A stretch of DNA of 64,000 nucleotides from contig DATLLJ010000037.1 in NCBI GenBank assembly GCA_035537875.1, positions 148,763-212,762 of the forward strand. The letters run 5' to 3'. The notes beneath the pieces are model-generated. The model saw nothing but the letters and a program-made list of their open reading frames with translations. It searched no databases and had not been told where the DNA came from. Origin of the DNA: DATLLJ01 sp035537875 (GTDB lineage: Bacteria; Acidobacteriota; Vicinamibacteria; Vicinamibacterales; CAVVIG01). The position numbers and the translations under genes are program-made. Shown piece after piece: positions 45,606 through 53,882 of the stretch; positions within the stretch are counted from its first letter, which is position 1; each line of letters opens with the position of its first letter.

Positions 45606-46571
45606 TTAGCTCGCTCGTTGTGCCGTCGCCACGAAGAGTCCGGGCCCCTTCGCTTTGGGATCTGGCGGCAGGGGTGTCACGCGCGATTGTTCGAAGCCAC
45701 TTCCAGTCAGCAGTCCGGTGATTTGCTCCTCCGAGAAGCCAAGCCATACGTGACCCATCTGTTGCCGGTAGTTCTCGCGATCGTGCGGCAGCATGTCGGC
45801 GATGACGATACGCCCGCCACGCTTCAGGACGCGCGCCGCTTCGGCGAGCGCGCGTGCCGGTTCTGCGACATGGTGGAGCACGAGCATCAGCATCGCCGCG
45901 TCGAGCGCGCCGTCACCGCCAGGACTCACGGGATCGATCGGCAGCGCCTCGAGTTCGCCGCGCCGCAACTCGACGTTGTCGAAACGATGCAGCCGCTTCC
46001 TCGCCGCCTGCAGCATGGCCGACGAGCCGTCGACTGCGATAATCCGCGCCACGAACGGCGCCAGGGCGGAGGCGACCTGTCCCGTTCCACAGCCGAGGTC
46101 ACCGACCGTCCACGCCGCATCGGCGAACGCCGCGAACGCGGCCAGGTGGAAGCGGTCGCCAAACAGCTCGTCGCGCAGGCGGTCCCACTGTCCGGCGGAC
46201 GAGGAGAAGAAATCCAGCGATGTCGTACGACGGGCCGCCAGCGCCGCCACGAGGCGTCGCTGATCCTGCCCGGCCGCCGCCGTCGGACCGACCTGATCCC
46301 GGACGAGCAGCCAGAGCCGCCGCTGTGCGGGATCCAATTCGTCTTTCGACATCGCGTACAGCCGGCTCGTGCCTTCGGCACGTGAGGCGATCCATCCGCC
46401 GTCGACCAGCGCTTTGAGGTGGCGGCTCACGGTCGACTGAGGCAGCTGCGTGATCGTGCACAGCTCGGACACCGTCAGCTCGTGGCGGTCGAGCAGCAGC
46501 AGGAGACGGCTGCGGGTCGTGTCGGCGAGCGACGCGAGGTGATCGATGATTACGGGGACGCGTTCATTCAT
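45606..46571 (-). CDS. ArsR-type regulator fused to a methyltransferase domain (SahR-like)
   Basis: A 321-residue two-domain protein. Residues about 1-95 are an ArsR winged helix (LASLADTTRSRLLLLLDRHELTV, STVSRHLKALVDGGWIASR). Residues about 130-310 are a class I methyltransferase fold with motif I VGDLGCGTGQVASAL and a full HHVAEPARALAEAARVLK segment. In SahR, an ArsR-family regulator of Proteobacteria, S-adenosylhomocysteine controls ahcY and methionine-cycle genes; this gene's position 42 bases upstream of ahcY in the same direction fits that role. A palindrome overlaps its start codon. Whether the methyltransferase fold is catalytic or only binds SAH/SAM is unknown. Confidence 0.85.
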   Translation of the reverse strand: MNERVPVIIDHLASLADTTRSRLLLLLDRHELTVSELCTITQLPQSTVSRHLKALVDGGWIASRAEGTSRLYAMSKDELDPAQRRLWLLVRDQVGPTAAAGQDQRRLVAALAARRTTSLDFFSSSAGQWDRLRDELFGDRFHLAAFAAFADAAWTVGDLGCGTGQVASALAPFVARIIAVDGSSAMLQAARKRLHRFDNVELRRGELEALPIDPVSPGGDGALDAAMLMLVLHHVAEPARALAEAARVLKRGGRIVIADMLPHDRENYRQQMGHVWLGFSEEQITGLLTGSGFEQSRVTPLPPDPKAKGPGLFVATAQRAS

Positions 46572-46585
46572 CCGTTAAACCGGAT
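46570..46585 (-). promoter_or_regulatory. Candidate operator over the start of the ahcY-linked regulator
   Basis: ATCCG-N6-CGGAT is a perfect 5-bp dyad overlapping the start codon, extended outward by TTCATTC and TTGAAGG. Upstream on the minus strand TTGCGT and TATCCT are 18 bases apart and form a plausible weak promoter. A regulator bound here would block early transcription or translation. Confidence 0.45.
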
Positions 46586-46640
46586 TGAAGGATACACTGG
46601 GTGCCCCGCTCGACGCAAGAGCCGCCGCAGCGGCCGTCAA

Positions 46641-47255
46641 CTAGTCGGGGGCGGGAGGCGGCGGGTTCTCGCAGATGGCGATGCCGGCGCCATTGCTGGG
46701 CTGGCCGGCGCAGTACTGGAGCACCGCGCGGCGCAGGTCGTCCCGCGCCGCCGCCTCAGCCGCTCCACGCTCGGCCTTGGTCGCGGATGCCACGGCCTTC
46801 TTGACGAGGTAGGTCCCCGCCAGCGTTTCGATGATGATGGTCATCAGCTCCGGCTGGTTGAACGCGGCATAGGGCTGCCGCAAGGGGTTCGACACCGACG
46901 GGAACATGACCCGCTGCATTTCGGCTGCGTACAGACCGCCGGCTGGAACCGGCCCGCCCGAGAAATCGAGAGTCGAGAGGATATCCTGCAGCCGGTTGCG
47001 CTCCTGCACCTCCACGCGGAACGTTGGCAGATCGCGCGGGCCCTGGATGGGAAACAACGGCGGTCGCTCGAGCTCTTTTCGAATGCGGTCGAGGGAGACG
47101 GGCAGTTCGAAGGCCGGCGCCAGGTTGGTGGACGGGGAAGACGTCTGGACGGGGGCCGTCGGTGCCGGTGGAGGAGCCTCGGGCGCAGCGGCTTCCTGAG
47201 CCCAAACGGTGGCCGTCGTCCCCAGCGCTACCAACAGCAGAGCCACCCCGCGCAT
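46641..47255 (-). CDS. Secreted hypothetical protein
   Basis: No family recognised. The 204-residue product has a signal peptide (MRGVALLLVALGTTATVWA, cleavage before QEAAA), a Pro/Ala-rich linker (EAPPPAPTAPVQTSSP), a region around ELPVSLDRIRKELERPPLF, a helix rich in Ala/Lys (LVKKAVASATKAERGAAEAA) and a Pro-rich tail ending NPPPPAPD with two Cys (QYCAG, AICEN) that could form a disulfide. It stands alone between the regulator gene and fpg. Confidence 0.65.
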   Translation of the reverse strand: MRGVALLLVALGTTATVWAQEAAAPEAPPPAPTAPVQTSSPSTNLAPAFELPVSLDRIRKELERPPLFPIQGPRDLPTFRVEVQERNRLQDILSTLDFSGGPVPAGGLYAAEMQRVMFPSVSNPLRQPYAAFNQPELMTIIIETLAGTYLVKKAVASATKAERGAAEAAARDDLRRAVLQYCAGQPSNGAGIAICENPPPPAPD

Positions 47256-47340
47256 ACTCTTAGGTTAAGACTATCCTTTCAGCCTCCAGGTTTGCACGAC
47301 CAACGCCATCGGGCGCATAAAATAATCGTTCAGGAACCGG

Positions 47341-48228
47341 GTGCCCGAGCTTCCCGACGTTGTCCTCTATATAGACGCCCTGCAGCGCCGTATCGTCGGA
47401 CAGCGTCTGGAGCGTCTCAGCCTCTCGAGCCCTTTCGTTCTCCGATCCGTGGAACCCGGCATCGACTCGATTGTGAAAGAGACGGTCACCGGTATCCGCC
47501 GTTCGGGCAAGCGGATTGTGCTCCAGTTCGATCCAGACGTGTTCCTCGCGATGCACCTCATGATCGCGGGGCGGCTACGCTGGCGCGAACCGGGTGAGAA
47601 GCCACGAATTGCTCCGCGGGCGCTCCTGGCGACCTTTGAGATGTCGAATGGCACACTCCTGTTTACTGAGGCTGCCTCCCACAAGCGCGCGTCCATCCAG
47701 CTGCTTCGTGGCGAGACCGCCTTTCGCGCTCTCGACCGCGGCGGCATCGAGCCGCTGGAGGCGACGCCCGAGGCGTTTCACGAAGCGCTGACCCGCGAAA
47801 ACCATACGCTCAAGCGCGCGCTCACCGACCCCCGAATGTTCAGCGGCATCGGCAACGCTTATTCGGACGAGATTCTGCACGCCGCCCGCCTGTCGCCGCT
47901 GAAACAGACAAGGGCGGTCACCGAGGCGGAGCGCGGTCGCCTGTACCACGCCACGCGGGACACGCTCCAGCGGTGGATTGACCGGCTGCGTGCGGAACTG
48001 TCCGGTCGGTTCCCGGAGAAAGTCACCGCCTTCCACGATCAGATGGCCGTCCACGGGCGATTCAGACTGCCTTGCCCCGACTGTGGCACGCCGGTGCAAA
48101 GAATTGTGTACGCCTCGAACGAGTGCAATTACTGCGCGCGGTGCCAGACCGGCGGACGGCTGCTGGCCGATCGGTCGCTGTCGAGGTTGCTTCGCGAGGA
48201 CTGGCCGCGCTCGATTGACGAACTCTAA
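47341..48228 (+). CDS. Formamidopyrimidine-DNA glycosylase / endonuclease VIII family
   Basis: Base-excision repair enzyme with AP-lyase activity. The GTG start is fixed by PELPDV, since Pro2 is the catalytic nucleophile and Glu3 the general acid in this family. The middle contains the H2TH region (TLKRALTDPRMFSGIGNAYSDEIL) and the C-terminus a zinc finger: Cys-x2-Cys in LPCPDCGTP and CNYCARC. At 295 residues it is slightly longer than Fpg. Whether it acts as Fpg (8-oxoguanine) or Nei-type is not certain; the residues AASHKRASIQ differ from classic Fpg. Confidence 0.9.
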   Translation: MPELPDVVLYIDALQRRIVGQRLERLSLSSPFVLRSVEPGIDSIVKETVTGIRRSGKRIVLQFDPDVFLAMHLMIAGRLRWREPGEKPRIAPRALLATFEMSNGTLLFTEAASHKRASIQLLRGETAFRALDRGGIEPLEATPEAFHEALTRENHTLKRALTDPRMFSGIGNAYSDEILHAARLSPLKQTRAVTEAERGRLYHATRDTLQRWIDRLRAELSGRFPEKVTAFHDQMAVHGRFRLPCPDCGTPVQRIVYASNECNYCARCQTGGRLLADRSLSRLLREDWPRSIDEL

Positions 48229-48251
48229 TCAATGAATGTAGATTCATAGAT
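48228..48251 (+). promoter_or_regulatory. Candidate operator before the metH-linked regulator
   Basis: ATCAATGAAT-GTAG-ATTCATAGAT is a 10-bp inverted repeat with one mismatch. It ends directly at the GTG start of the ArsR-methyltransferase gene, overlaps the fpg stop codon, and shares the half-site ATTCAT with the region around the start of the second regulator. Binding there would control the regulator-metH operon. Confidence 0.6.
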
Positions 48252-49193
48252 GTGAGAAGCGTCACCGCCCTGTACCGGGTGCTTGGCGACGAGGGGCGTC
48301 TGCGTCTGCTGCGGCTGCTGTCCCGCGAGCGGCTCAACGTGACCGAGCTGACGGGCATTCTGGGCCTGGCGCAGTCGGGCGTCTCACGCCATCTCGGTCT
48401 GCTCAAAGACGCCGGGCTCGTCGAGGAAGAGAAGGACGGGGGATTCAGTTACTACCGGCTCGCTGTGCCCCTGGCCTCCGATGGCGACAACCCTCTCCGT
48501 GCGCTCCTCGATCGCCAGTTCATCGCGTCGGCCGGCGATCCGGTACTGCGGGCCGACGATGCGCGGCTGTACGAGGTATTGCGGGTGCGGCAGGAGAACT
48601 TCGAGGCGCATGCTGGCCCCGATACCCGCGATGCGCGGCAGCTCGTGCCCGGCCGCAGCTGGGCGGCCTGGTCGCGCGCGCTCGGCCTGCTGCTGCCGCC
48701 GCTGAAGGTTGCCGACCTCGGCTGTGGCGAGGGGTACTTGACGCTGGAAGCCGCGCGCTGGGCATCCACGGTGATTGGGGTCGATCGGTCCGAGGCGGTG
48801 TTGAGCCGTGCGCGCCGTCTCGCAGCGCGGCGGGCGGTCAAGAATATTCTGTGGAAGCGTGGGGAACTCGAAAAGCTTCCCCTTCGAGACGGTCGAGTGG
48901 ACGTGGCGCTGTTATCGCAGGCGCTGCATCACGCGCAGGATCCGTCGCGTGCGGTCGCCGAGGCGGTGCGTGTCGTGGTGCCGGGCGGCCGAATTCTGGT
49001 CCTGGATCTTCGGACGCACAGCGAGACCTGGGTCCGCGCCAAGCTCGGCGATCGCATTCTCGGGTTCTCCGACGGGGAGCTCAGGCGCCTGCTGGTTTCG
49101 GCGGGTCTCCGAGACGTCAGGATTTCCGTCGGCGCACGGAAGAGCGGCGATCCATTCGTCGTTCTGGTCGCGTGCGGAGTGAAGCCGCAATGA
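48252..49193 (+). CDS. ArsR-type regulator fused to a methyltransferase domain (second copy)
   Basis: A 313-residue protein of the same two-domain design as the ahcY-linked one, but clearly diverged. The winged helix is YRVLGDEGRLRLLRLLSRERL and GVSRHLGLLKDAGLVEEEK; the methyltransferase fold has motif I VADLGCGEGYLTLEAARWA and ALHHAQDPSRAVAEAVRVV. It overlaps metH by 4 bases (ATGA), so it probably senses SAM or SAH and regulates methionine synthase and itself. The start GTG directly abuts the palindrome. Confidence 0.85.
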   Translation: MRSVTALYRVLGDEGRLRLLRLLSRERLNVTELTGILGLAQSGVSRHLGLLKDAGLVEEEKDGGFSYYRLAVPLASDGDNPLRALLDRQFIASAGDPVLRADDARLYEVLRVRQENFEAHAGPDTRDARQLVPGRSWAAWSRALGLLLPPLKVADLGCGEGYLTLEAARWASTVIGVDRSEAVLSRARRLAARRAVKNILWKRGELEKLPLRDGRVDVALLSQALHHAQDPSRAVAEAVRVVVPGGRILVLDLRTHSETWVRAKLGDRILGFSDGELRRLLVSAGLRDVRISVGARKSGDPFVVLVACGVKPQ

Positions 49194-52100
49194 GCCGTCG
49201 CGTCCGCGGGATGCTCGACGTCCTGATGGCGAAGCGACTCCTCGTCCTCGACGGGGCGATGGGGACGATGATCCAGCGCGAACGGCTCACCGAGGAAGAG
49301 TTTCGCGGCGAGCGGTTCAGACACCACCCGCGCGATCTCAAGGGCGACAACGACCTGCTGGTGATCACTCGACCCGACGTGGTCAGCGGGATTCACCAGA
49401 AGTATCTCGAAGCCGGCAGCGACATCATCGAGACCAACACCTTCAACAGCACGTCGATCGTTCAGGCGGACTACGGTCTCGAATCGCTGGCGTACGAGCT
49501 GAACGTGGCGGGTGCGCGGTTGGCCAGGCAGGCCTGCGACGAGTGGACGGCGCGCACCCCAGGGCAGCCGCGGTTCGTCGCGGGCGCGATCGGTCCGATG
49601 AACCGGACCCTGTCGATCTCGCCAGAAGTCAACAACCCGGCGTTCCGGGCGACGACGTTCGACGAGATTCGGATTGCCTACACCGAACAGGTCCGAGGAT
49701 TGATTGACGGTGGTGCCGACCTGCTCCTGGTCGAGACGGTGTTCGACACCCTCAATGCGAAGGCCGCTCTTGTGGCGATTCAGGAGGTCTTCGAGTCGAC
49801 GTTGTCCGACCCTGAGACCCGGCCGCCCGTTATGGTGTCGGTGACGGTCACCGATCGCAGTGGACGCACCCTGTCGGGCCAGACGGTCGACGCGTTCTGG
49901 ATCTCGATCTCCAACGTCAAGCCTTTCTCTGTTGGCGTCAACTGCGCGCTCGGCGCACGCGATATGCGGCCGTACCTCGCCGAGCTCGCGAGGATTGCCG
50001 ACTGTTACGTCAGCTGCCACCCGAACGCGGGCCTTCCGAACGCCTTCGGGCTGTACGACGAGCAACCACACGAGACGGCCGCGTATCTTCGCGAATTCGC
50101 GCTCAGTGGTTTTGTCAACATCGTCGGCGGTTGCTGCGGCACGACTCCCGAGCACATTGCGGCGATCGCCGGCGCTGTACGCGACGTGGCGCCGAGACCT
50201 CGTCGGCCCGGCGGCCCGGGAGCAGGCGCCGAGTCGGACGGCACCGTTCGCCATACCCAATTGTCGGGGCTGGAGGCGTTGACCATCCGCAGCGATTCGA
50301 ATTTCCAGATGATCGGCGAGCGAACCAATGTGACGGGCTCGGCGAGGTTCGCGAGGCTGATCCGGGCCGGACAGTTCGCCGAGGCGGCGCAGGTGGCGCT
50401 GGACCAGGTCCGGGGAGGAGCCAACCTGATCGACATCAACATGGACGAAGGCATGCTCGACTCCGAGCGCGCGATGACGGAGTTTCTCAACTACATCGCG
50501 ACCGAACCGGAGATCGCGCGTGTGCCGTTCATGATCGACAGCTCCAAGTGGTCCGTCATCGTCGCCGGGCTGAAGTGTGTGCAGGGTAAGCCCGTCGTCA
50601 ACTCGATCAGCCTGAAGGAAGGAGAAGACGATTTTCTTCGCAAGGCGGCCGTAATCAGGCAGTACGGGGCGGCGGTGGTCGTGATGGCGTTCGACGAACA
50701 GGGCCAGGCCGACACGATCGAGCGCAAGGTCTCAATTTGCCAGCGCGCGTACCGGTTGCTGACCCGACAGGCCGGTTTCGATCCGTCGGACATCATCTTC
50801 GATCCCAACATCCTGGCGATCGCGACCGGGCTCGAAGAACACAACGCGTACGCCGTCAACTTCGTCGAAGCCACGCGCGTCATCAAGGCCACGTGTCCGG
50901 GCGTAAAGGTGAGCGGCGGCGTCAGCAACCTGTCGTTCTCGTTCCGTGGCAACGAGCCAGTACGTGAGGCGATGCACTCGGCCTTTCTTTACCATGCCAT
51001 CAGAGCGGGCCTGGACATGGGGATCGTCAACGCCGGGCAGCTCGTGGTGTACGAGGACATTCCGCCGGACCTGCTGGAGCGCGTCGAAGACGTGATCTTC
51101 AACCGTCGAAGCGACGCGACCGAGCGGCTGATCGAGTTTGCCGCGACCGTGAAGGGCGGCGCCCAACGCAAGGAACAGGATTCGGCGTGGCGATCGGGCC
51201 CGGTGGCGGCCAGGTTATCTCACGCGCTGGTACACGGCATCACCGAGTTCCTGGACACCGACGTCGAGGAGGCGCGTCAGCTTTATCCGCGGCCGCTCGA
51301 CGTCATCGAGGGGCCGTTGATGGACGGCATGAAAGTGGTCGGCGAGCTGTTCGGGGCGGGCAAGATGTTCCTGCCGCAGGTCGTCAAGAGCGCGCGGGCT
51401 ATGAAGAAAGCCGTGGCGTATCTCGAGCCCTTCATGGAACGGGAAAAGGGAGGCGGGCAGCGGGCAAACGGAAAGATCGTCCTCGCCACGGTCAAGGGCG
51501 ACGTTCACGACATCGGAAAGAACATCGTGGGAGTCGTGCTCGGATGCAACAACTACGAGGTCATCGACCTGGGCGTCATGGTGCCGTGCGAGCGCATCCT
51601 TCGAACGGCCCGTGACGAAGGGGCCGATATCATCGGACTGAGCGGCCTCATCACGCCATCGCTCGACGAGATGGTGGTCGTCGCCCAGGAGATGGAGCGC
51701 CAGCAGCTCCGCGTCCCGCTCCTGATCGGGGGCGCTACGACGAGCCCGCAGCATACAGCGGTGAAGGTTGCGCCGGAGTACGGCCGGACCACGGTGCACG
51801 TCCTTGATGCGTCGCGTGTGGTGGACGTGGTCTCCAGCCTCCTGCGCGACGAGCGGCGTCCCGCCTTCGAAGGGGAAAATCGCGCCCTGCAGCTGCGCCT
51901 GCGAGAACAGCATGCCGCGCGCCGCGAGAGGCCGCTGCTGGGCTACGACGTGGCGCTGGCCAACCGGGCCCGCAGCGACTGGAAGAGTGTTCCAGTGGCC
52001 GTGCCCGCCTTTGTCGGACGCCGTGAGCTGCGCGACGTCGCGCTCGAAGAGCTGATCCCCTACATCGACTGGACGTTCTTCTTCGCAGCCTGGGAGCTGA

Positions 52101-52918
52101 AAGGGCGCTTTCCGGCGATTCTCGACCATCCACGGTACGGCAGCGCCGCCCGCGACCTTTACGCCACAGCCCGATCGCTTCTGGATCGGCTCGTCGCCGG
52201 AAAGCAGCTCAAAGCGAGCGGGGTGTACGGCTTCTGGCCCGCCTCGAGCGAAGGCGACGACATCATCGTGTACTCGGACCCCGACCGGTCCCGCGAGATC
52301 GTCCGCTTCAACATGTTGCGACAGCAGGAGCTGATGCCTGACGGAAAGCCGAATCTGTCGCTCGCGGATTTCATCCGGCCACGGAGCGAGGAACCGCCAT
52401 GCCCGGACTACCTCGGAGCGTTTGCGGTGACGGCAGGCCTTGGTGCCGACAGCCTGGTGGCGGACTACGAAGCGGCGAACGACGACTACTCGGCGATTCT
52501 CGTGAAGGCGCTCGCCGACAGGCTGGCCGAGGCGTTCGCCGCATATCTGCACACGCGCGCGCGGCGCGATTCGGGCATCGACGAGACGCTGAGCGCCGAG
52601 CAGATTGTCGCGGAGACACATCGTGGAATTCGGCCCGGGTTTGGATACCCCGCCTGCCCCGATCACAGCGAGAAGTTCAAGTTGTTCGACCTGCTGGACG
52701 CCACGCGAATAGGTCTGTCGCTGACCGAACATGCGGCGATGATCCCGGCCGCCAGTGTCTCCGGGCTGTACTTCGCGCATCCGCAAGCCAGGTACTTCAC
52801 GGTGGGCCGGCTCGGTCCCGATCAGATCGCCGATTACGCCCGGCGAAAAGGGAAGCCACTTGAAGAGGTGGAGAGCTGGCTCTCTTCGAACCTCTCATAC
52901 GGGCCTGCTCGATGCTGA
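49190..52918 (+). CDS. metH: Cobalamin-dependent methionine synthase
   Basis: Transfers methyl from methyltetrahydrofolate via cobalamin to homocysteine. At 1242 residues all modules are present: the homocysteine domain (LVLDGAMGTMIQ, zinc ligands Cys in GVNCALGA and GGCCGTTPEH near residue 313), the pterin domain (NFQMIGERTNVTGSARF at about 370), the cap and B12 domain with the cobalt-ligand His in KGDVHDIGKN (about 767), and the SAM-activation domain (RPGFGYPACPDHSEK at about 1147). ATG 49190 overlaps the regulator stop; the open frame upstream is a shadow. Homocysteine from AhcY feeds this enzyme, linking both regulator operons. Confidence 0.98.
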   Translation: MSRRVRGMLDVLMAKRLLVLDGAMGTMIQRERLTEEEFRGERFRHHPRDLKGDNDLLVITRPDVVSGIHQKYLEAGSDIIETNTFNSTSIVQADYGLESLAYELNVAGARLARQACDEWTARTPGQPRFVAGAIGPMNRTLSISPEVNNPAFRATTFDEIRIAYTEQVRGLIDGGADLLLVETVFDTLNAKAALVAIQEVFESTLSDPETRPPVMVSVTVTDRSGRTLSGQTVDAFWISISNVKPFSVGVNCALGARDMRPYLAELARIADCYVSCHPNAGLPNAFGLYDEQPHETAAYLREFALSGFVNIVGGCCGTTPEHIAAIAGAVRDVAPRPRRPGGPGAGAESDGTVRHTQLSGLEALTIRSDSNFQMIGERTNVTGSARFARLIRAGQFAEAAQVALDQVRGGANLIDINMDEGMLDSERAMTEFLNYIATEPEIARVPFMIDSSKWSVIVAGLKCVQGKPVVNSISLKEGEDDFLRKAAVIRQYGAAVVVMAFDEQGQADTIERKVSICQRAYRLLTRQAGFDPSDIIFDPNILAIATGLEEHNAYAVNFVEATRVIKATCPGVKVSGGVSNLSFSFRGNEPVREAMHSAFLYHAIRAGLDMGIVNAGQLVVYEDIPPDLLERVEDVIFNRRSDATERLIEFAATVKGGAQRKEQDSAWRSGPVAARLSHALVHGITEFLDTDVEEARQLYPRPLDVIEGPLMDGMKVVGELFGAGKMFLPQVVKSARAMKKAVAYLEPFMEREKGGGQRANGKIVLATVKGDVHDIGKNIVGVVLGCNNYEVIDLGVMVPCERILRTARDEGADIIGLSGLITPSLDEMVVVAQEMERQQLRVPLLIGGATTSPQHTAVKVAPEYGRTTVHVLDASRVVDVVSSLLRDERRPAFEGENRALQLRLREQHAARRERPLLGYDVALANRARSDWKSVPVAVPAFVGRRELRDVALEELIPYIDWTFFFAAWELKGRFPAILDHPRYGSAARDLYATARSLLDRLVAGKQLKASGVYGFWPASSEGDDIIVYSDPDRSREIVRFNMLRQQELMPDGKPNLSLADFIRPRSEEPPCPDYLGAFAVTAGLGADSLVADYEAANDDYSAILVKALADRLAEAFAAYLHTRARRDSGIDETLSAEQIVAETHRGIRPGFGYPACPDHSEKFKLFDLLDATRIGLSLTEHAAMIPAASVSGLYFAHPQARYFTVGRLGPDQIADYARRKGKPLEEVESWLSSNLSYGPARC

Positions 52919-52930
52919 GAGGGCCGTCTG

Positions 52931-53791
52931 TCACGCGTCTGGCTTCTCACTGCCTGTGGCGACTGGTCTCGAAGGATCGCTGACCCACTCGCTCCACGAT
53001 CCGGGGTACAGCTTGGCCCCCTGGATCCCGGCATGTTCCAGCGCGAGCAGATTATGAGAGGCCTGCACGCCCGAGCCGCAGTAGGAGACGATGTGATCGG
53101 GGGACACATCGCCTGTGACGGCGCGAAGCCTCTCGCGCAGGTCCTCGGGCGTGCGGAACCCCCCCCGGTCGTTGAGATTTCGCTGGAAGAAGTAACTCGC
53201 CGCGCCAGGAATGTGGCCCGCCACCAGATCCATCGGCTCGACCTCGCCACGGTATCGCTCGGGTGCGCGCGCATCGAGCACGCGCCAGTCCGACCGGGCC
53301 GAAACGGTCGCGACGGTGTCGGCGGTAACGGTCATGTCGGATCGGGCTGATCCGTGAAATTCGGCCGCGGGACGGGAGCTGTCGGACTCAGAGACGACAC
53401 GACCTTCCTCAACCCATCTGGCGAAGCCGCCGTCGAGGACTGCGACGGCGTCGTGGCCCATCCACCGCAGCAGCCACCACAAGCGGCTGGCGAACATGCC
53501 CGTATCCTGATCGTAGGCGACTACCTGATGGTCGCCGATTCCGAAACGACCAAGTGTCCGGGCGAAGACGTCAGGATCGGGAAGGGGATGGCGTCCGTTG
53601 GTTCCGGTCTTCGGTCCGGACAGATCTCGATCGAGATGCGCATACACCGCACCCGGTATGTGGCCGACTCTCCACTGCTGTTCCCCCCAGCCGACGTCAT
53701 CGAGTTTGAAGCGGCAGTCGACGAGCACGAAATGCCGGTCGCTCAGGTGGGCAGCCAGGGCATCGGTTGTGATAATCGTCTTGTACGGCAT
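52931..53791 (-). CDS. sseA: Sulfurtransferase, tandem rhodanese (3-mercaptopyruvate type)
   Basis: A 286-residue protein with two rhodanese domains. The N-terminal one is inactive at the Cys site (AYDQDTGMFASR); the C-terminal one carries SYCGSGVQA, where Cys-Gly-Ser-Gly-Val is the 3-mercaptopyruvate sulfurtransferase loop rather than the rhodanese CRKGV. It would move sulfur from mercaptopyruvate to thiols or cyanide. Gene symbol is assigned by motif. It converges with metH, 12 bases between stops. Confidence 0.88.
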   Translation of the reverse strand: MPYKTIITTDALAAHLSDRHFVLVDCRFKLDDVGWGEQQWRVGHIPGAVYAHLDRDLSGPKTGTNGRHPLPDPDVFARTLGRFGIGDHQVVAYDQDTGMFASRLWWLLRWMGHDAVAVLDGGFARWVEEGRVVSESDSSRPAAEFHGSARSDMTVTADTVATVSARSDWRVLDARAPERYRGEVEPMDLVAGHIPGAASYFFQRNLNDRGGFRTPEDLRERLRAVTGDVSPDHIVSYCGSGVQASHNLLALEHAGIQGAKLYPGSWSEWVSDPSRPVATGSEKPDA

Positions 53792-53882
53792 CGATCGTAT
53801 CCGACGCGATTATAGTTGTCGGCTCGCGGAAGAGCAGCTTCTGGTCGCACCCCAGCCGAACTTGTAGAATAGGCCCCACGTT

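Noticed and set aside
48851..49189. N-terminal extension of MetH
   Set aside because: Lies within the regulator gene; MetH similarity and the ATGA overlap place the start at 49190.
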